Below, in pieces: positions 46,898-57,132 of a DNA stretch of 64,000 nucleotides. The stretch's first letter is position 1. Every line of letters starts with the position of its first letter. Source of the DNA: Staphylococcus schweitzeri (lineage in GTDB: Bacteria; Bacillota; Bacilli; Staphylococcales; Staphylococcaceae); assembly GCF_002902405.1 (NCBI RefSeq), contig NZ_PPQS01000042.1:50684-114683 (forward strand). Reading direction: 5' to 3'. The position numbers and the translations under genes are program-made. The notes under the pieces were generated by a model. It did not search any database. It was given only the letters and a program-made list of their open reading frames with translations, and was not told the origin of the DNA.

Positions 46898-47865
46898 ATG
46901 GTTATGGTAAGGTTTACTTGATAGGTGCGGGCCCAGGTAACCCTAACTATTTGACTAAAAAAGCAGAGCGTTTACTACGCGAAGCGGATGTCATTTTATA
47001 TGATCGATTAGTGAATCCGTTAATCTTACAATATGCGAAACCAACAACTGAGATTATAGATGTTGGGAAAAAGCCGTATGCAAAACATATTCAGCAAGAA
47101 AAAATAAATGACTGTATCGTGGAAGCAGCGCGTCGTTATAACAAGGTTGTTAGACTTAAAGGTGGCGATCCAGCGATATTTGGGCGAGTTCAAGAAGAAG
47201 TTGATACGCTAAACAAGTTTAATATTGCATTTGAAATTGTACCTGGTGTGACATCTGCGAGTGCTGCAGTTGCTACTATGCAAACAGGATTGACAATGCG
47301 TGCTGTTGCTAAAAGCGTTACATTTTCGACAGGACACTTTAAAGATTCAGAAGAAAATGAAGTAGATGTCAACGCTTTAGTAAATGGGGGTACATTGGCA
47401 ATATATATGGGTGTCAAGCGTTTAGGAAAAATTATCGCACAGATACAACAGTATACAGATATTGATTATCCAATTGCTATCGTGTTTCAAGCATCATGCT
47501 TTAATGAATTTGTTGTTAGGGGACGTTTAAGTAATATCCTAAAGAAATTACAACATTATTCAATTGATGCAAAGCCAGGGATATGTATTGTTGGAGATGT
47601 TGTTGGTTATACAAAAAATGCCCATGCAACATCTAATTCTACGCAGCAGTTTTACGTTGTAAGTGGTTCTAAACATGACGCGCTCATGCTTTGTGAAGAT
47701 TTATATGAAAAAGGTTATGGATGCATAGTCAATCCATCTGACATGTCAAATGGTCCATATCATCCATCACAACATGCTTACTATGATGCATTTATCAAAC
47801 AACAAGAAAATGTAGCATATATTTCAGCTGATTGTGAGCACACTATTACAGAATTAATGCATTAA
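46888..47865 (+). CDS. cobA: Uroporphyrinogen-III C-methyltransferase (sirohaem synthesis)
   Basis: 325 residues. The SAM-binding methyltransferase signatures are complete: YLIGAGPGNPNYLT, ADVILYDRLV, VVRLKGGDPAIFGR and VPGVTSASAA. It makes precorrin-2, the route to sirohaem for NirB, consistent with its place after nirD. The staphylococcal literature also uses sirB. The last 85 residues exceed the usual domain and resemble a partial uroporphyrinogen-III synthase-like piece (FYVVSGSKHDALMLCEDLYEKGYG), which I cannot assign firmly. Confidence 0.92.
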   Translation: MSVDGYGKVYLIGAGPGNPNYLTKKAERLLREADVILYDRLVNPLILQYAKPTTEIIDVGKKPYAKHIQQEKINDCIVEAARRYNKVVRLKGGDPAIFGRVQEEVDTLNKFNIAFEIVPGVTSASAAVATMQTGLTMRAVAKSVTFSTGHFKDSEENEVDVNALVNGGTLAIYMGVKRLGKIIAQIQQYTDIDYPIAIVFQASCFNEFVVRGRLSNILKKLQHYSIDAKPGICIVGDVVGYTKNAHATSNSTQQFYVVSGSKHDALMLCEDLYEKGYGCIVNPSDMSNGPYHPSQHAYYDAFIKQQENVAYISADCEHTITELMH

Positions 47866-48021
47866 TAACATTCATCATAAATGTATAGATAAGGTTTTAA
47901 CCGAGTAAAGATATTCGTGTTGAAGCCTTATTTGTCGTTGCATTAAAATGGATGATTTCGTCTTTGCAATGACTCATAGTTGATTCAATTGTGTCGCTTT
48001 TTAGTGAATTACCGTAATTGA

Positions 48022-48085
48022 TAGGGAAAATCCTTGAGTAATTAGGTGATTCCCTAATATTTTACGTTTGTGAAAAAATGTACAA
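48022..48085 (+). promoter_or_regulatory. narG control region: two NreC-type sites and a Rex-like site
   Basis: TAGGT-GATT-CCCTA (48043-48056, inside ATTAGG/CCTAAT arms) is one base off the NreC motif; TAGGG-AAAA-TCCTT (48022-48035) is a weaker second copy 21 bp upstream. TTGTGA-AAAAAT-GTACAA (48068-48085) resembles a Rex site and covers a TACAAT -10 (48081-48086). The remaining bases of 47866-48174 hold nothing else I can name. Confidence 0.65.
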
Positions 48086-48174
48086 TCTAATTAAAGCAAT
48101 AGTCTTGGGCATTTTATAGTAATTAAAAACACGACATCTACACATCGTATTGTTATACGTAGGAGGATATAAAT

Positions 48175-51100
48175 ATGGGAAAATTTGGATTGAATTTCTT
48201 TAAGCCAACAGAAAAATTTAATGGGAATTGGTCAGTCCTTGAAAGCAAAAGTAGAGAATGGGAAAAAATGTATAGAGAACGCTGGAGTCATGATAAGGAA
48301 GTTAGAACAACACATGGCGTTAACTGCACAGGATCATGTTCTTGGAAAGTCTTTGTGAAAAACGGTGTCATTACTTGGGAAAATCAACAAACTGACTATC
48401 CAAGTTGTGGACCGGATATGCCTGAATACGAGCCAAGAGGCTGTCCTCGTGGTGCATCATTCTCTTGGTATGAATATAGTCCACTTCGAATCAAGTATCC
48501 ATATATACGAGGGAAACTTTGGGATTTATGGACTGAAGCATTAGAAGAAAACAATGGTAATCGTGTCGCTGCATGGGCTTCTATTGTAGAAAATGAAGAT
48601 AAAGCGAAACAGTATAAGCAAGCGCGTGGTATGGGTGGACATGTGCGTTCAAATTGGAAAGATGTTACGGATATTATCGCAGCACAATTACTGTATACAA
48701 TAAAAAAATATGGGCCTGATAGAATCGCAGGATTTACACCAATCCCAGCGATGTCAATGATTAGTTATGCAGCAGGTGCCCGATTCATCAATTTACTTGG
48801 TGGTGAAATGCTTAGTTTTTATGACTGGTATGCAGATTTACCACCGGCATCTCCACAAATTTGGGGAGAACAAACAGATGTACCTGAATCAAGTGACTGG
48901 TATAACGCATCATATATTATTATGTGGGGCTCTAATGTGCCTTTAACACGTACACCGGATGCACATTTTATGACAGAAGTCCGCTATAAAGGAACAAAAG
49001 TTATTTCGGTAGCACCTGATTACGCTGAAAATGTGAAATTTGCTGACAATTGGTTAGCACCAAACCCTGGTTCGGATGCGGCAATCGCACAAGCAATGAC
49101 TCATGTTATTTTACAAGAATATTATGTTAATCAACCTAATGAACGTTTTATAAATTATGCCAAACAATATACAGATATACCATTTATCATTATGTTAGAT
49201 GAAGATGAAAATGGATATAAAGCGGGGCGCTTTTTAAGAGCAAGCGACTTAGGACAAACGACAGAACAAGGTGAGTGGAAACCGGTTATCCACGACACGA
49301 TTAGTAACAATCTAGTCGTACCTAATGGCACAATGGGGCAACGTTGGGAAGAAGGTAAGAAGTGGAACTTAACACTAGAAACAGAAGATGGTTCTAAAAT
49401 TAATCCTACATTATCAATGACAGAAGGTGGCTACGAACTACAAACAATTCAATTCCCTTACTTTGATAGTGCTGGTGATGGCATATTTAAACGTCCAATT
49501 CCAACTCGACAAGTCACTTTAGCAAATGGTAATAAAGTTCGAATTACGACAATTTTTGACTTAATGGCGAGTCAGTACGGCGTTCGCCGCTTTAATCATG
49601 AATTAGAATCTAAAGGTTATGACGATGCAGAATCAAAATATACACCTGCTTGGCAAGAAGCAATTTCAGGCGTAAAACAAAGTGTCGTCGTTCAAGTAGC
49701 TAAAGAATTTGCGCAAAATGCTATCGATACTGAAGGGCGTTCAATGATTATCATGGGCGCAGGTATTAACCATTGGTTTAATTCAGATACTATTTATCGA
49801 TCAATCTTAAACTTAGTTATGTTATGTGGCTGTCAAGGTGTGAATGGTGGTGGTTGGGCTCACTATGTAGGGCAAGAAAAATGTCGCCCAATAGAAGGAT
49901 GGAGTACTGTTGCGTTTGCGAAAGACTGGCAAGGACCACCACGTTTACAAAATGGAACAAGTTGGTTCTACTTTGCGACAGACCAATGGAAATATGAAGA
50001 GTCTAATGTAGATCGTTTAAAATCTCCATTAGCTAAAACAGAGGAGTTAAAACATCAGCATCCAGCTGACTACAACGTGTTAGCAGCTCGACTTGGCTGG
50101 TTACCATCATATCCACAATTTAATAAAAACAGCTTATTGTTTGCGGAAGAAGCCAAAGATGAAGGCATAGATTCAAACGAGGCAATTTTACAACGTGCTA
50201 TTGATGAAGTGAAATCAAAGCAAACGCAATTTGCAATAGAAGATCCTGATTTGAAAAAGAACCATCCGAAATCATTATTTATATGGCGTTCAAACTTAAT
50301 TTCAAGTTCTGCAAAAGGTCAAGAATACTTTATGAAGCATTTACTTGGCACAAAATCTGGTTTATTAGCTACACCAAATGAAGATGATAAACCAGAAGAA
50401 ATCACATGGCGTGAAGAAACAACAGGTAAGTTAGATTTAGTGGTCTCTCTAGACTTCAGAATGACAGCAACACCTTTATATTCTGACATTGTATTGCCGG
50501 CAGCGACTTGGTATGAAAAGCATGATTTGTCATCTACAGACATGCACCCATATGTACACCCATTCAATCCAGCGATTGATCCATTATGGGAATCACGTTC
50601 AGACTGGGATATTTATAAAACGTTAGCAAAAGCATTTTCAGAAATGGCAAAAGACTATTTGCCTGGAACGTTTAAAGATGTAGTGACAACACCACTTAGT
50701 CATGATACAAAACAAGAAATTTCAACACCATATGGCGTAGTGAAAGATTGGTCTAAAGGTGAAATCGAAGCGGTACCAGGCCGTACAATGCCTAACTTCG
50801 CAATCGTAGAACGTGACTACACTAAAATTTATGATAAGTATGTCACGCTTGGTCCTGTACTTGAAAAAGGAAAAGTTGGAGCACATGGTGTAAGTTTCGG
50901 TGTAAGTGAACAATATGAAGAATTAAAAAGTATGTTAGGTACGTGGAGTGATACAAATGATGATTCTGTGAGAACGAATCGTCCACGCATTGATACAGCA
51001 CGTAATGTAGCTGATGCGATATTAAATATTTCATCTGCCACGAATGGGAAGTTATCACAAAAATCATATGAAGATCTTGAAGAACAAACTGGCATGCCAT

Positions 51101-51864
51101 TAAAAGATATTTCTAGTGAGCGTGCTGCTGAAAAAATTTCATTTTTGAATATAACTTCACAACCACGTGAAGTGATACCAACAGCAGTATTTCCAGGATC
51201 TAATAAGCAAGGTCGACGTTACTCTCCATTTACAACTAATATAGAACGTCTAGTGCCTTTTAGAACGTTAACTGGTCGTCAAAGTTATTATGTTGATCAC
51301 GAAGTTTTCCAACAGTTTGGCGAAAGCTTACCAGTATACAAACCAACATTACCGCCAATGGTATTTGGTAATAGAGATAAGAAAATTAAAGGTGGCACAG
51401 ATGCTTTAGTACTACGTTACTTAACGCCACATGGTAAATGGAATATACACTCAATGTATCAAGATAATAAGCATATGTTGACATTATTTAGAGGTGGGCC
51501 AACCGTTTGGATATCAAATGAAGATGCTGAAAAACATGATATTCAAGATAATGATTGGCTAGAAGTTTATAACCGTAATGGCGTCGTAACTGCAAGAGCA
51601 GTTATTTCACACCGCATGCCTAAAGGCACAATGTTTATGTATCATGCGCAAGATAAACATATTCAAACGCCTGGATCAGAAATTACAGATACACGTGGAG
51701 GCTCACACAACGCGCCGACTAGAATTCATTTGAAACCAACGCAACTAGTCGGGGGATACGCACAAATTAGTTATCATTTTAACTATTATGGACCAATTGG
51801 GAACCAAAGGGATTTATATGTAGCAGTTAGAAAGATGAAGGAGGTTAATTGGCTTGAAGATTAA
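48175..51864 (+). CDS. narG: Respiratory nitrate reductase, alpha subunit
   Basis: 1229 residues, the staphylococcal NarG length. N-terminal THGVNCTGSCSWKVFVKNG carries the His and Cys ligands of the FS0 4Fe-4S cluster; molybdenum-cofactor regions include WGSNVPLTRTPDAHF, MGAGINHWFNSDTIYR and the C-terminal RGGSHNAPTRIH. It reduces nitrate to nitrite on the cytoplasmic face of the membrane. No twin-arginine signal is present, as in other NarG proteins. ATG after GTAGGAGGATATAAAT. Confidence 0.97.
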   Translation: MGKFGLNFFKPTEKFNGNWSVLESKSREWEKMYRERWSHDKEVRTTHGVNCTGSCSWKVFVKNGVITWENQQTDYPSCGPDMPEYEPRGCPRGASFSWYEYSPLRIKYPYIRGKLWDLWTEALEENNGNRVAAWASIVENEDKAKQYKQARGMGGHVRSNWKDVTDIIAAQLLYTIKKYGPDRIAGFTPIPAMSMISYAAGARFINLLGGEMLSFYDWYADLPPASPQIWGEQTDVPESSDWYNASYIIMWGSNVPLTRTPDAHFMTEVRYKGTKVISVAPDYAENVKFADNWLAPNPGSDAAIAQAMTHVILQEYYVNQPNERFINYAKQYTDIPFIIMLDEDENGYKAGRFLRASDLGQTTEQGEWKPVIHDTISNNLVVPNGTMGQRWEEGKKWNLTLETEDGSKINPTLSMTEGGYELQTIQFPYFDSAGDGIFKRPIPTRQVTLANGNKVRITTIFDLMASQYGVRRFNHELESKGYDDAESKYTPAWQEAISGVKQSVVVQVAKEFAQNAIDTEGRSMIIMGAGINHWFNSDTIYRSILNLVMLCGCQGVNGGGWAHYVGQEKCRPIEGWSTVAFAKDWQGPPRLQNGTSWFYFATDQWKYEESNVDRLKSPLAKTEELKHQHPADYNVLAARLGWLPSYPQFNKNSLLFAEEAKDEGIDSNEAILQRAIDEVKSKQTQFAIEDPDLKKNHPKSLFIWRSNLISSSAKGQEYFMKHLLGTKSGLLATPNEDDKPEEITWREETTGKLDLVVSLDFRMTATPLYSDIVLPAATWYEKHDLSSTDMHPYVHPFNPAIDPLWESRSDWDIYKTLAKAFSEMAKDYLPGTFKDVVTTPLSHDTKQEISTPYGVVKDWSKGEIEAVPGRTMPNFAIVERDYTKIYDKYVTLGPVLEKGKVGAHGVSFGVSEQYEELKSMLGTWSDTNDDSVRTNRPRIDTARNVADAILNISSATNGKLSQKSYEDLEEQTGMPLKDISSERAAEKISFLNITSQPREVIPTAVFPGSNKQGRRYSPFTTNIERLVPFRTLTGRQSYYVDHEVFQQFGESLPVYKPTLPPMVFGNRDKKIKGGTDALVLRYLTPHGKWNIHSMYQDNKHMLTLFRGGPTVWISNEDAEKHDIQDNDWLEVYNRNGVVTARAVISHRMPKGTMFMYHAQDKHIQTPGSEITDTRGGSHNAPTRIHLKPTQLVGGYAQISYHFNYYGPIGNQRDLYVAVRKMKEVNWLED

Positions 51865-53413
51865 AGCGCAAGTTGCGATGGTATTGAATTTAGATAAATG
51901 CATAGGATGCCATACGTGTAGTGTGACATGTAAGAACACTTGGACGAATCGTCCAGGCGCTGAGTACATGTGGTTTAACAACGTAGAGACTAAGCCAGGT
52001 GTAGGGTATCCGAAACGTTGGGAAGACCAAGAACATTACAAAGGTGGATGGGTACTAAATCGTAAAGGGAAACTGGAATTAAAATCTGGAAGTAGAATTT
52101 CAAAGATTGCATTAGGTAAAATTTTCTATAACCCAGATATGCCATTAATTAAAGATTATTATGAACCATGGAATTATAATTATGAACATTTAACAACAGC
52201 GAAATCAGGGAATCATTCGCCTGTTGCTAGAGCATATTCAGAAATTACAGGGGATAACATTGAAATTGAATGGGGGCCTAACTGGGAAGATGACCTAGCA
52301 GGCGGTCATGTTACAGGTCCAAAAGATCCTAATATTCAAAAAATCGAAGAAGATATTAAATTCCAATTTGATGAAACATTTATGATGTATTTACCGCGTT
52401 TATGTGAACATTGCTTGAATCCAAGTTGTGTTGCATCATGTCCTTCAGGTGCAATGTATAAACGTGATGAAGATGGCATTGTGTTAGTTGACCAAGACGC
52501 ATGTCGTGGCTGGCGTTACTGTATGACAGGTTGCCCATATAAAAAAGTTTACTTCAACTGGAAAACGAATAAAGCTGAAAAGTGTACTTTCTGTTTCCCG
52601 AGAATTGAAGCAGGGATGCCGACGGTGTGTTCCGAAACATGTACGGGACGCATGCGCTATTTAGGTGTTTTACTATACGATGCGGATAGAGTACATGAGG
52701 CAGCATCTGCTGTAGATGAGAAAGATTTATATGAAAAGCAATTAGACATATTTTTAAATCCATTCGATGAAGAAGTGATTGCTCAAGCTGAAAAAGATGG
52801 TATTGGTTACGATTGGATAGAAGCTGCACAAAATTCACCAATTTATAAGTTAGCAATTGAATATAAACTAGCATTTCCATTACATCCTGAATTTAGAACG
52901 ATGCCGATGGTTTGGTATTGTCCACCACTTAGCCCTATAATGAGCTATTTCGAAGGGAAAAATACAAATCAAAATCCTGATGCTATTTTCCCAGCAATAG
53001 AAGAAATGCGTTTACCAATTGAGTATTTAGCGAATATTTTCACTGCTGGAGATACAGAACCAGTAAAAGAAGCATTGCAACGAATGGCAATGATGAGAAG
53101 TTATATGCGATCTCAAGTTACACAACAACCATTTGATACATCGCGTTTAGAACGATTAGGTTTAACTGAACGTCAAACTGAAGATATGTATCGTTTATTA
53201 GGACTAGCCAAATATGAAGATCGTTTTGTTATTCCAACATCGCATAAAGAAACTTATCTAGATACGTATCATGCACAAGGTAGTACGGGATATAACTACG
53301 GTGGCGAACACTTTGGAGATAACTGTGAAGGTTGTGGTGTTGCAGTAGGTTCAGGAAAAACTGGTCAAGAAATTTATAATGAGAATTTCTATGGAGGGAT
53401 CTTCCGTGATTAA
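51854..53413 (+). CDS. narH: Respiratory nitrate reductase, beta subunit
   Basis: 519 residues from TTG 51854, overlapping narG by 11 bp; ribosome site AAGGAGGTTAATTGG. Four clusters of cysteines bind iron-sulfur centres: CIGCHTCSVTCKNTW near the N-terminus, CEHCLNPSCVASCPSG, CRGWRYCMTGCPYKK (with Trp in place of one Cys, the mark of the 3Fe-4S centre) and CTFCFPRIEAGMPTVCSETC. It passes electrons from NarI to NarG. Confidence 0.97.
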   Translation: MKIKAQVAMVLNLDKCIGCHTCSVTCKNTWTNRPGAEYMWFNNVETKPGVGYPKRWEDQEHYKGGWVLNRKGKLELKSGSRISKIALGKIFYNPDMPLIKDYYEPWNYNYEHLTTAKSGNHSPVARAYSEITGDNIEIEWGPNWEDDLAGGHVTGPKDPNIQKIEEDIKFQFDETFMMYLPRLCEHCLNPSCVASCPSGAMYKRDEDGIVLVDQDACRGWRYCMTGCPYKKVYFNWKTNKAEKCTFCFPRIEAGMPTVCSETCTGRMRYLGVLLYDADRVHEAASAVDEKDLYEKQLDIFLNPFDEEVIAQAEKDGIGYDWIEAAQNSPIYKLAIEYKLAFPLHPEFRTMPMVWYCPPLSPIMSYFEGKNTNQNPDAIFPAIEEMRLPIEYLANIFTAGDTEPVKEALQRMAMMRSYMRSQVTQQPFDTSRLERLGLTERQTEDMYRLLGLAKYEDRFVIPTSHKETYLDTYHAQGSTGYNYGGEHFGDNCEGCGVAVGSGKTGQEIYNENFYGGIFRD

Positions 53414-53981
53414 TTTCGATAATTTTAAAAAATATCAAGAAAGTTTTGGATATATGGCACAACAGTTATGTTTTCCAGAAAAGTTAACTTTTCATCCAAA
53501 AACTTTTGAAGAAACAATTACGAAAGACCATCCAGCATACGAAGATTTATTAGCGTATAGAAATGTAATGCTGACATTTTCATTATCAGAAATCAAAGCG
53601 ATTTATACAGATACATTTGATTTTACGAAAAAAGCACCATTATATATGACATATAACAAATTTGATACGCAAAAAGAACGTGGGCAAATGTTAGCTAAAT
53701 TAAAGGTATTATATGAAATGTTTGGATTAGAAATGGTAGACAATGAACTTTCTGATTATCTACCGTTGATGTTGCAATTTTTACAAGTAGCAGAATGGCG
53801 AAATGATCCAAGGGCTGAAGAAAATATACAATTGATTATTATGATTATTGAAGATGGCACGTATGTTATGGCGAATGCACTTGGCGAAGATAACAATCCA
53901 TATGCTTATGTGATTCAAGCGCTAAGAAAAACATTAAAACTATGTTTGACATCACCAAAAGGAGTGAAACATCATGCTTAA
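53406..53981 (+). CDS. narJ: Nitrate reductase assembly chaperone
   Basis: 191 residues from GTG 53406, eight bases after GGAGGG and overlapping the narH end by 8 bp. TorD/NarJ-type all-helical chaperone with YLPLMLQFLQVAEW, the conserved DxLP-like helix. It inserts the molybdenum cofactor into NarG and is not part of the final enzyme. Confidence 0.93.
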   Translation: MINFDNFKKYQESFGYMAQQLCFPEKLTFHPKTFEETITKDHPAYEDLLAYRNVMLTFSLSEIKAIYTDTFDFTKKAPLYMTYNKFDTQKERGQMLAKLKVLYEMFGLEMVDNELSDYLPLMLQFLQVAEWRNDPRAEENIQLIIMIIEDGTYVMANALGEDNNPYAYVIQALRKTLKLCLTSPKGVKHHA

Positions 53982-54651
53982 TCAATTTTTGTGGGTTATA
54001 TTTCCATACCTATGCTTAGTTGTTTTTGTCGCAGGTCACATTGCACGCTATCGTTATGACAAATTTTCATGGACAGCTAAATCTAGTGAATTAATAGAAA
54101 GAAAAAGATTGATGTGGGGAAGTTTGCTATTTCACTTAGGTATTATTCCAGTGTTTTTTGGACACGTAGTTGGATTGTTAATACCGAAATCATGGATGGA
54201 TGCAGTGGGTGTGTCTGAGCATTTATATCATATAGGAGCTGTTTATATAGGGAGTATCTTTGGTATAATTACATTGTTAGGTATGTTTTTATTAACAGCG
54301 AGACGTGTAACTACAAAAAGCATTCGAAGATTAAGTTCAGCGTCTGATATATTTGTTAATTTCCTATTATTACTTATTGTATTTATGGGATGTTATGCAA
54401 CATTAGTAACAAACGTGCAGCATCCAGATTTTAATTACAGAACTTCATTGTCAATTTGGTTTAGACAATTATTCATATTAAAACCGGATGCGTCATTGAT
54501 GAGTGGTGTACCAATTGCATTTAAAATTCATATATTGTTAGGTTTCACTATTATGGCTTGTTGGCCATTCACACGTTTGGTACATGTTTGGAGTGTACCT
54601 TTGACATATATAAATCGCAGATATATTATTTACCGTAAGAATAAAGTGTAA
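53974..54651 (+). CDS. narI: Respiratory nitrate reductase, gamma subunit (cytochrome b)
   Basis: 225 residues with five membrane helices and the haem-ligand histidines (FVAGHIARYRYD, LFHLGIIPVFFGHVVGL, HILLGFTIMACWPFTRLVHVWS). It oxidises menaquinol at the membrane and feeds NarH. It overlaps narJ by 8 bp, and its ribosome site AAAAGGAGTGAAACATC lies inside narJ. Confidence 0.96.
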   Translation: MLNQFLWVIFPYLCLVVFVAGHIARYRYDKFSWTAKSSELIERKRLMWGSLLFHLGIIPVFFGHVVGLLIPKSWMDAVGVSEHLYHIGAVYIGSIFGIITLLGMFLLTARRVTTKSIRRLSSASDIFVNFLLLLIVFMGCYATLVTNVQHPDFNYRTSLSIWFRQLFILKPDASLMSGVPIAFKIHILLGFTIMACWPFTRLVHVWSVPLTYINRRYIIYRKNKV

Positions 54652-54670
54652 GTATAAGAGGTGAAAGGAT

Positions 54671-55123
54671 TTGACACCAGAAGCAATTATTGAAGATCGT
54701 AGATTTCAAGAGACATTAGATAAAATACGCAAAGAAGAAGGTTATGATTTTGCGGCAATCGCTTTCTATGAATCTAATAAACCATCATCTCCAATAAAAT
54801 GGCACTATGTTTCAGGTAATAAAAATAATCGCTTTAAATTGATTATTTTAAGAAAAGGCCGTGGATTAGCTGGAACTGTTATGAAAACAGGAAAGCGTAT
54901 GGTAATAGCCAATGTCGGTTTAGCATTAGGACCGGAAGAAAAGATTGACTATCCAATTTTATTGAGCGAATCATTAACAGCAGTTTTAGCTGTGCCGCTT
55001 TGGTATAAGAATCAAGTGTATGGTGTGCTATTATTTGGACAAAGAGACGGGCGTCCTTTACCAAAAATATTTGATAACGATGATATTCAACATAAGTTTG
55101 GTATTTTCAATGATGACAAATAA
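54671..55123 (+). CDS. nreA: Nitrate receptor NreA (GAF domain)
   Basis: 150 residues from TTG 54671 behind GAGGTGAAAGGAT. A single GAF domain (GRGLAGTVMKTGKRMVIANV, PILLSESLTAVLAVPLWYKNQVYGVLLFG). In S. carnosus NreA binds nitrate and without it inhibits NreB autophosphorylation. It follows narI by 19 bp and is probably part of one long nar-nre transcript. Confidence 0.93.
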   Translation: MTPEAIIEDRRFQETLDKIRKEEGYDFAAIAFYESNKPSSPIKWHYVSGNKNNRFKLIILRKGRGLAGTVMKTGKRMVIANVGLALGPEEKIDYPILLSESLTAVLAVPLWYKNQVYGVLLFGQRDGRPLPKIFDNDDIQHKFGIFNDDK

Positions 55124-55145
55124 TGAAATGAATTAGGGTGTAGGC

Positions 55146-56180
55146 ATGATTAATGAGGACAGTGTACAATTAGAAGCTTTATTAAAACAATACTATGAAC
55201 ATTCAATCGAAAAGATAGTCTTTGCTGATAATAGCGGTAAAATTATTGCGATGAATGATGCGGCTAAAGATATTTTATCTGAAGAAGATAATTATAGTGC
55301 TGTGGCGAATGCGATTTGTCATAGATGTGAAGGATATACCAATGCTTATGATGTACAATCATGTAGAGATTGCTTTTTAGAGTCAATGCAAGTACAAGCT
55401 ACGAATTTTCAAGTGTTTATGAAGACGAAAGACCAAAAAGTTATGCCATTTACTGCAACTTATCAGCTGATTGATCAAGATAGAGGGATTCATGCATTTA
55501 CGCTTCAAAATGTTTCATCACAAATTGAACAACAAGAAAAGTTACATCAACAACGTATGATGCGTAAAACAATATCAGCACAAGAAAATGAACGAAAGAG
55601 AATTTCTAGAGAATTGCACGATAGTGTTATTCAAGAAATGCTTAATGTAGATGTTCAATTGCGATTATTGAAATATCAAGAAGATAAAGTAAAGCTGTTG
55701 GAAGATGCAGAAAACATCGAGTACATTGTTGCTAAGTTAATTGATGATATTAGAAATATGTCGGTTGAATTAAGACCAGCTTCTTTGGATGATTTAGGTC
55801 TTGAGGCAGCTTTTAAATCATATTTTAAGCAGTTTGAAGAAAATTATGGGATTAAAATCATCTATACGTCTAATATAAAAAATATGCGCTTTGATAGTGA
55901 AATTGAAACGGTTGTTTATCGTGTAGTACAAGAAGCCATTTTCAATGCATTAAAATATGCTGATGTGAATGAGATTAATGTAGGTATCCGTCAAACGGGA
56001 CGTTATTTGATTGCGGAAGTGATAGATGCGGGAAATGGTTTTGATCCAAGTTCTAAGCCAAAAGGTTCTGGACTTGGTTTATATGGAATGAATGAGCGTG
56101 CCGAGTTAGTCAGTGGTAGCGTCAACATTGAAACGAAAATTGGTGAGGGCACTAACGTTACACTGAACATTCCAATTTGA
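55146..56180 (+). CDS. nreB: Oxygen-sensing histidine kinase NreB
   Basis: 344 residues. PAS-like N-terminus with four cysteines, Cys58, Cys61, Cys73 and Cys76 (C-x2-C-x11-C-x2-C), which bind an oxygen-labile 4Fe-4S cluster. The HisKA_3 dimerisation domain carries the phospho-accepting His158 ([12 protein letters not shown]), followed by an HATPase_c domain ([32 protein letters not shown]). It is cytoplasmic with no membrane segment. It phosphorylates NreC when oxygen is absent. Confidence 0.95.
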   Translation: MINEDSVQLEALLKQYYEHSIEKIVFADNSGKIIAMNDAAKDILSEEDNYSAVANAICHRCEGYTNAYDVQSCRDCFLESMQVQATNFQVFMKTKDQKVMPFTATYQLIDQDRGIHAFTLQNVSSQIEQQEKLHQQRMMRKTISAQENERKRISRELHDSVIQEMLNVDVQLRLLKYQEDKVKLLEDAENIEYIVAKLIDDIRNMSVELRPASLDDLGLEAAFKSYFKQFEENYGIKIIYTSNIKNMRFDSEIETVVYRVVQEAIFNALKYADVNEINVGIRQTGRYLIAEVIDAGNGFDPSSKPKGSGLGLYGMNERAELVSGSVNIETKIGEGTNVTLNIPI

Positions 56181-56202
56181 AACATACATTGGGGGAATAA
56201 AA

Positions 56203-56856
56203 TTGAAAATAGTCATTGCCGATGATCACGCTGTTGTCCGTACAGGGTTCTCTATGATTTTAAATTATCAAAATGATATGGAAGTAGTTGCAACGGCTGC
56301 AGATGGTGTCGAAGCTTACCAAAAAGTAATGGAATATAAACCTGATGTACTACTGATGGATTTAAGCATGCCACCAGGTGAATCAGGACTTATCGCTACA
56401 AGTAAAATTGCTGACAGTTTTCCTGAAACTAAAATACTAATATTAACAATGTTTGATGATGAAGAGTATCTGTTCCATGTGTTACGTAATGGTGCGAAAG
56501 GTTATATATTGAAAAATGCGCCAGATGAACAATTATTGTTAGCAATTCGAACTGTATATAAAGGCGAAACATATGTTGATATGAAACTCACAACATCTTT
56601 AGTAAATGAATTTGTATCTAATTCAAATCAAGATACGGCAAATTCATCAGATCCTTTTAAAATATTATCAAAACGTGAGCTTGAAATATTACCACTTATT
56701 GCCAAAGGATATGGAAATAAAGAAATTGCAGAGAAATTATTTGTATCTGTGAAAACAGTAGAAGCACACAAGACGCATATTATGACAAAACTTGGATTGA
56801 AAAGTAAACCTGAATTGGTTGAATATGCGTTAAAAAAGAAATTGTTAGAGTTTTAA
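56203..56856 (+). CDS. nreC: Response regulator NreC (NarL/FixJ family)
   Basis: 217 residues from TTG 56203 behind GGGGGAATAAAA. The receiver domain has DD7-8, phospho-acceptor Asp53 (LLMDLSMP) and Lys104 region (GAKGYILK); the LuxR-type helix-turn-helix is at about 147-210 ([38 protein letters not shown]). It activates narG, nirR and narT, whose upstream palindromes are in this window. Ends at a strong terminator. Confidence 0.95.
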   Translation: MKIVIADDHAVVRTGFSMILNYQNDMEVVATAADGVEAYQKVMEYKPDVLLMDLSMPPGESGLIATSKIADSFPETKILILTMFDDEEYLFHVLRNGAKGYILKNAPDEQLLLAIRTVYKGETYVDMKLTTSLVNEFVSNSNQDTANSSDPFKILSKRELEILPLIAKGYGNKEIAEKLFVSVKTVEAHKTHIMTKLGLKSKPELVEYALKKKLLEF

Positions 56857-56882
56857 AGTTTGAAAAGAAATTAGTATAGTAT

Positions 56883-56920
56883 AAAAGCGCCGGATGAAAT
56901 GATTATCTTCTGGCGCTTTT
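56883..56920 (+). terminator. Terminator of the nre genes
   Basis: AAAAGCGCC (56883-56891) pairs with GGCGCTTTT (56912-56920), followed by GTATGTTTC; further pairing inside. The next 210 bp to the MerR gene show no gene. Confidence 0.88.
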
Positions 56921-57132
56921 GTATGTTTCAAAACATATTTTTATAAATAGAATGGGATCTAATACTTTCTCCGTTATAGGTAAGCCATAGCAATTTGCAT
57001 GACAAAGGTAAAACTTTAAATAGAGTCATTGATATAGAGAATAAATGTTTGATTGTCTATTTTGAACAAGCCATTTTAGTTTTCCTGTATTCTGTGTTGT
57101 AACATCTGTGTGATGTTTAAAAATTGACACTG

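Noticed and set aside
52554..52880. 108-codon minus strand open frame inside narH
   Set aside because: Opposite the cysteine-rich part of NarH, whose frame is certain.
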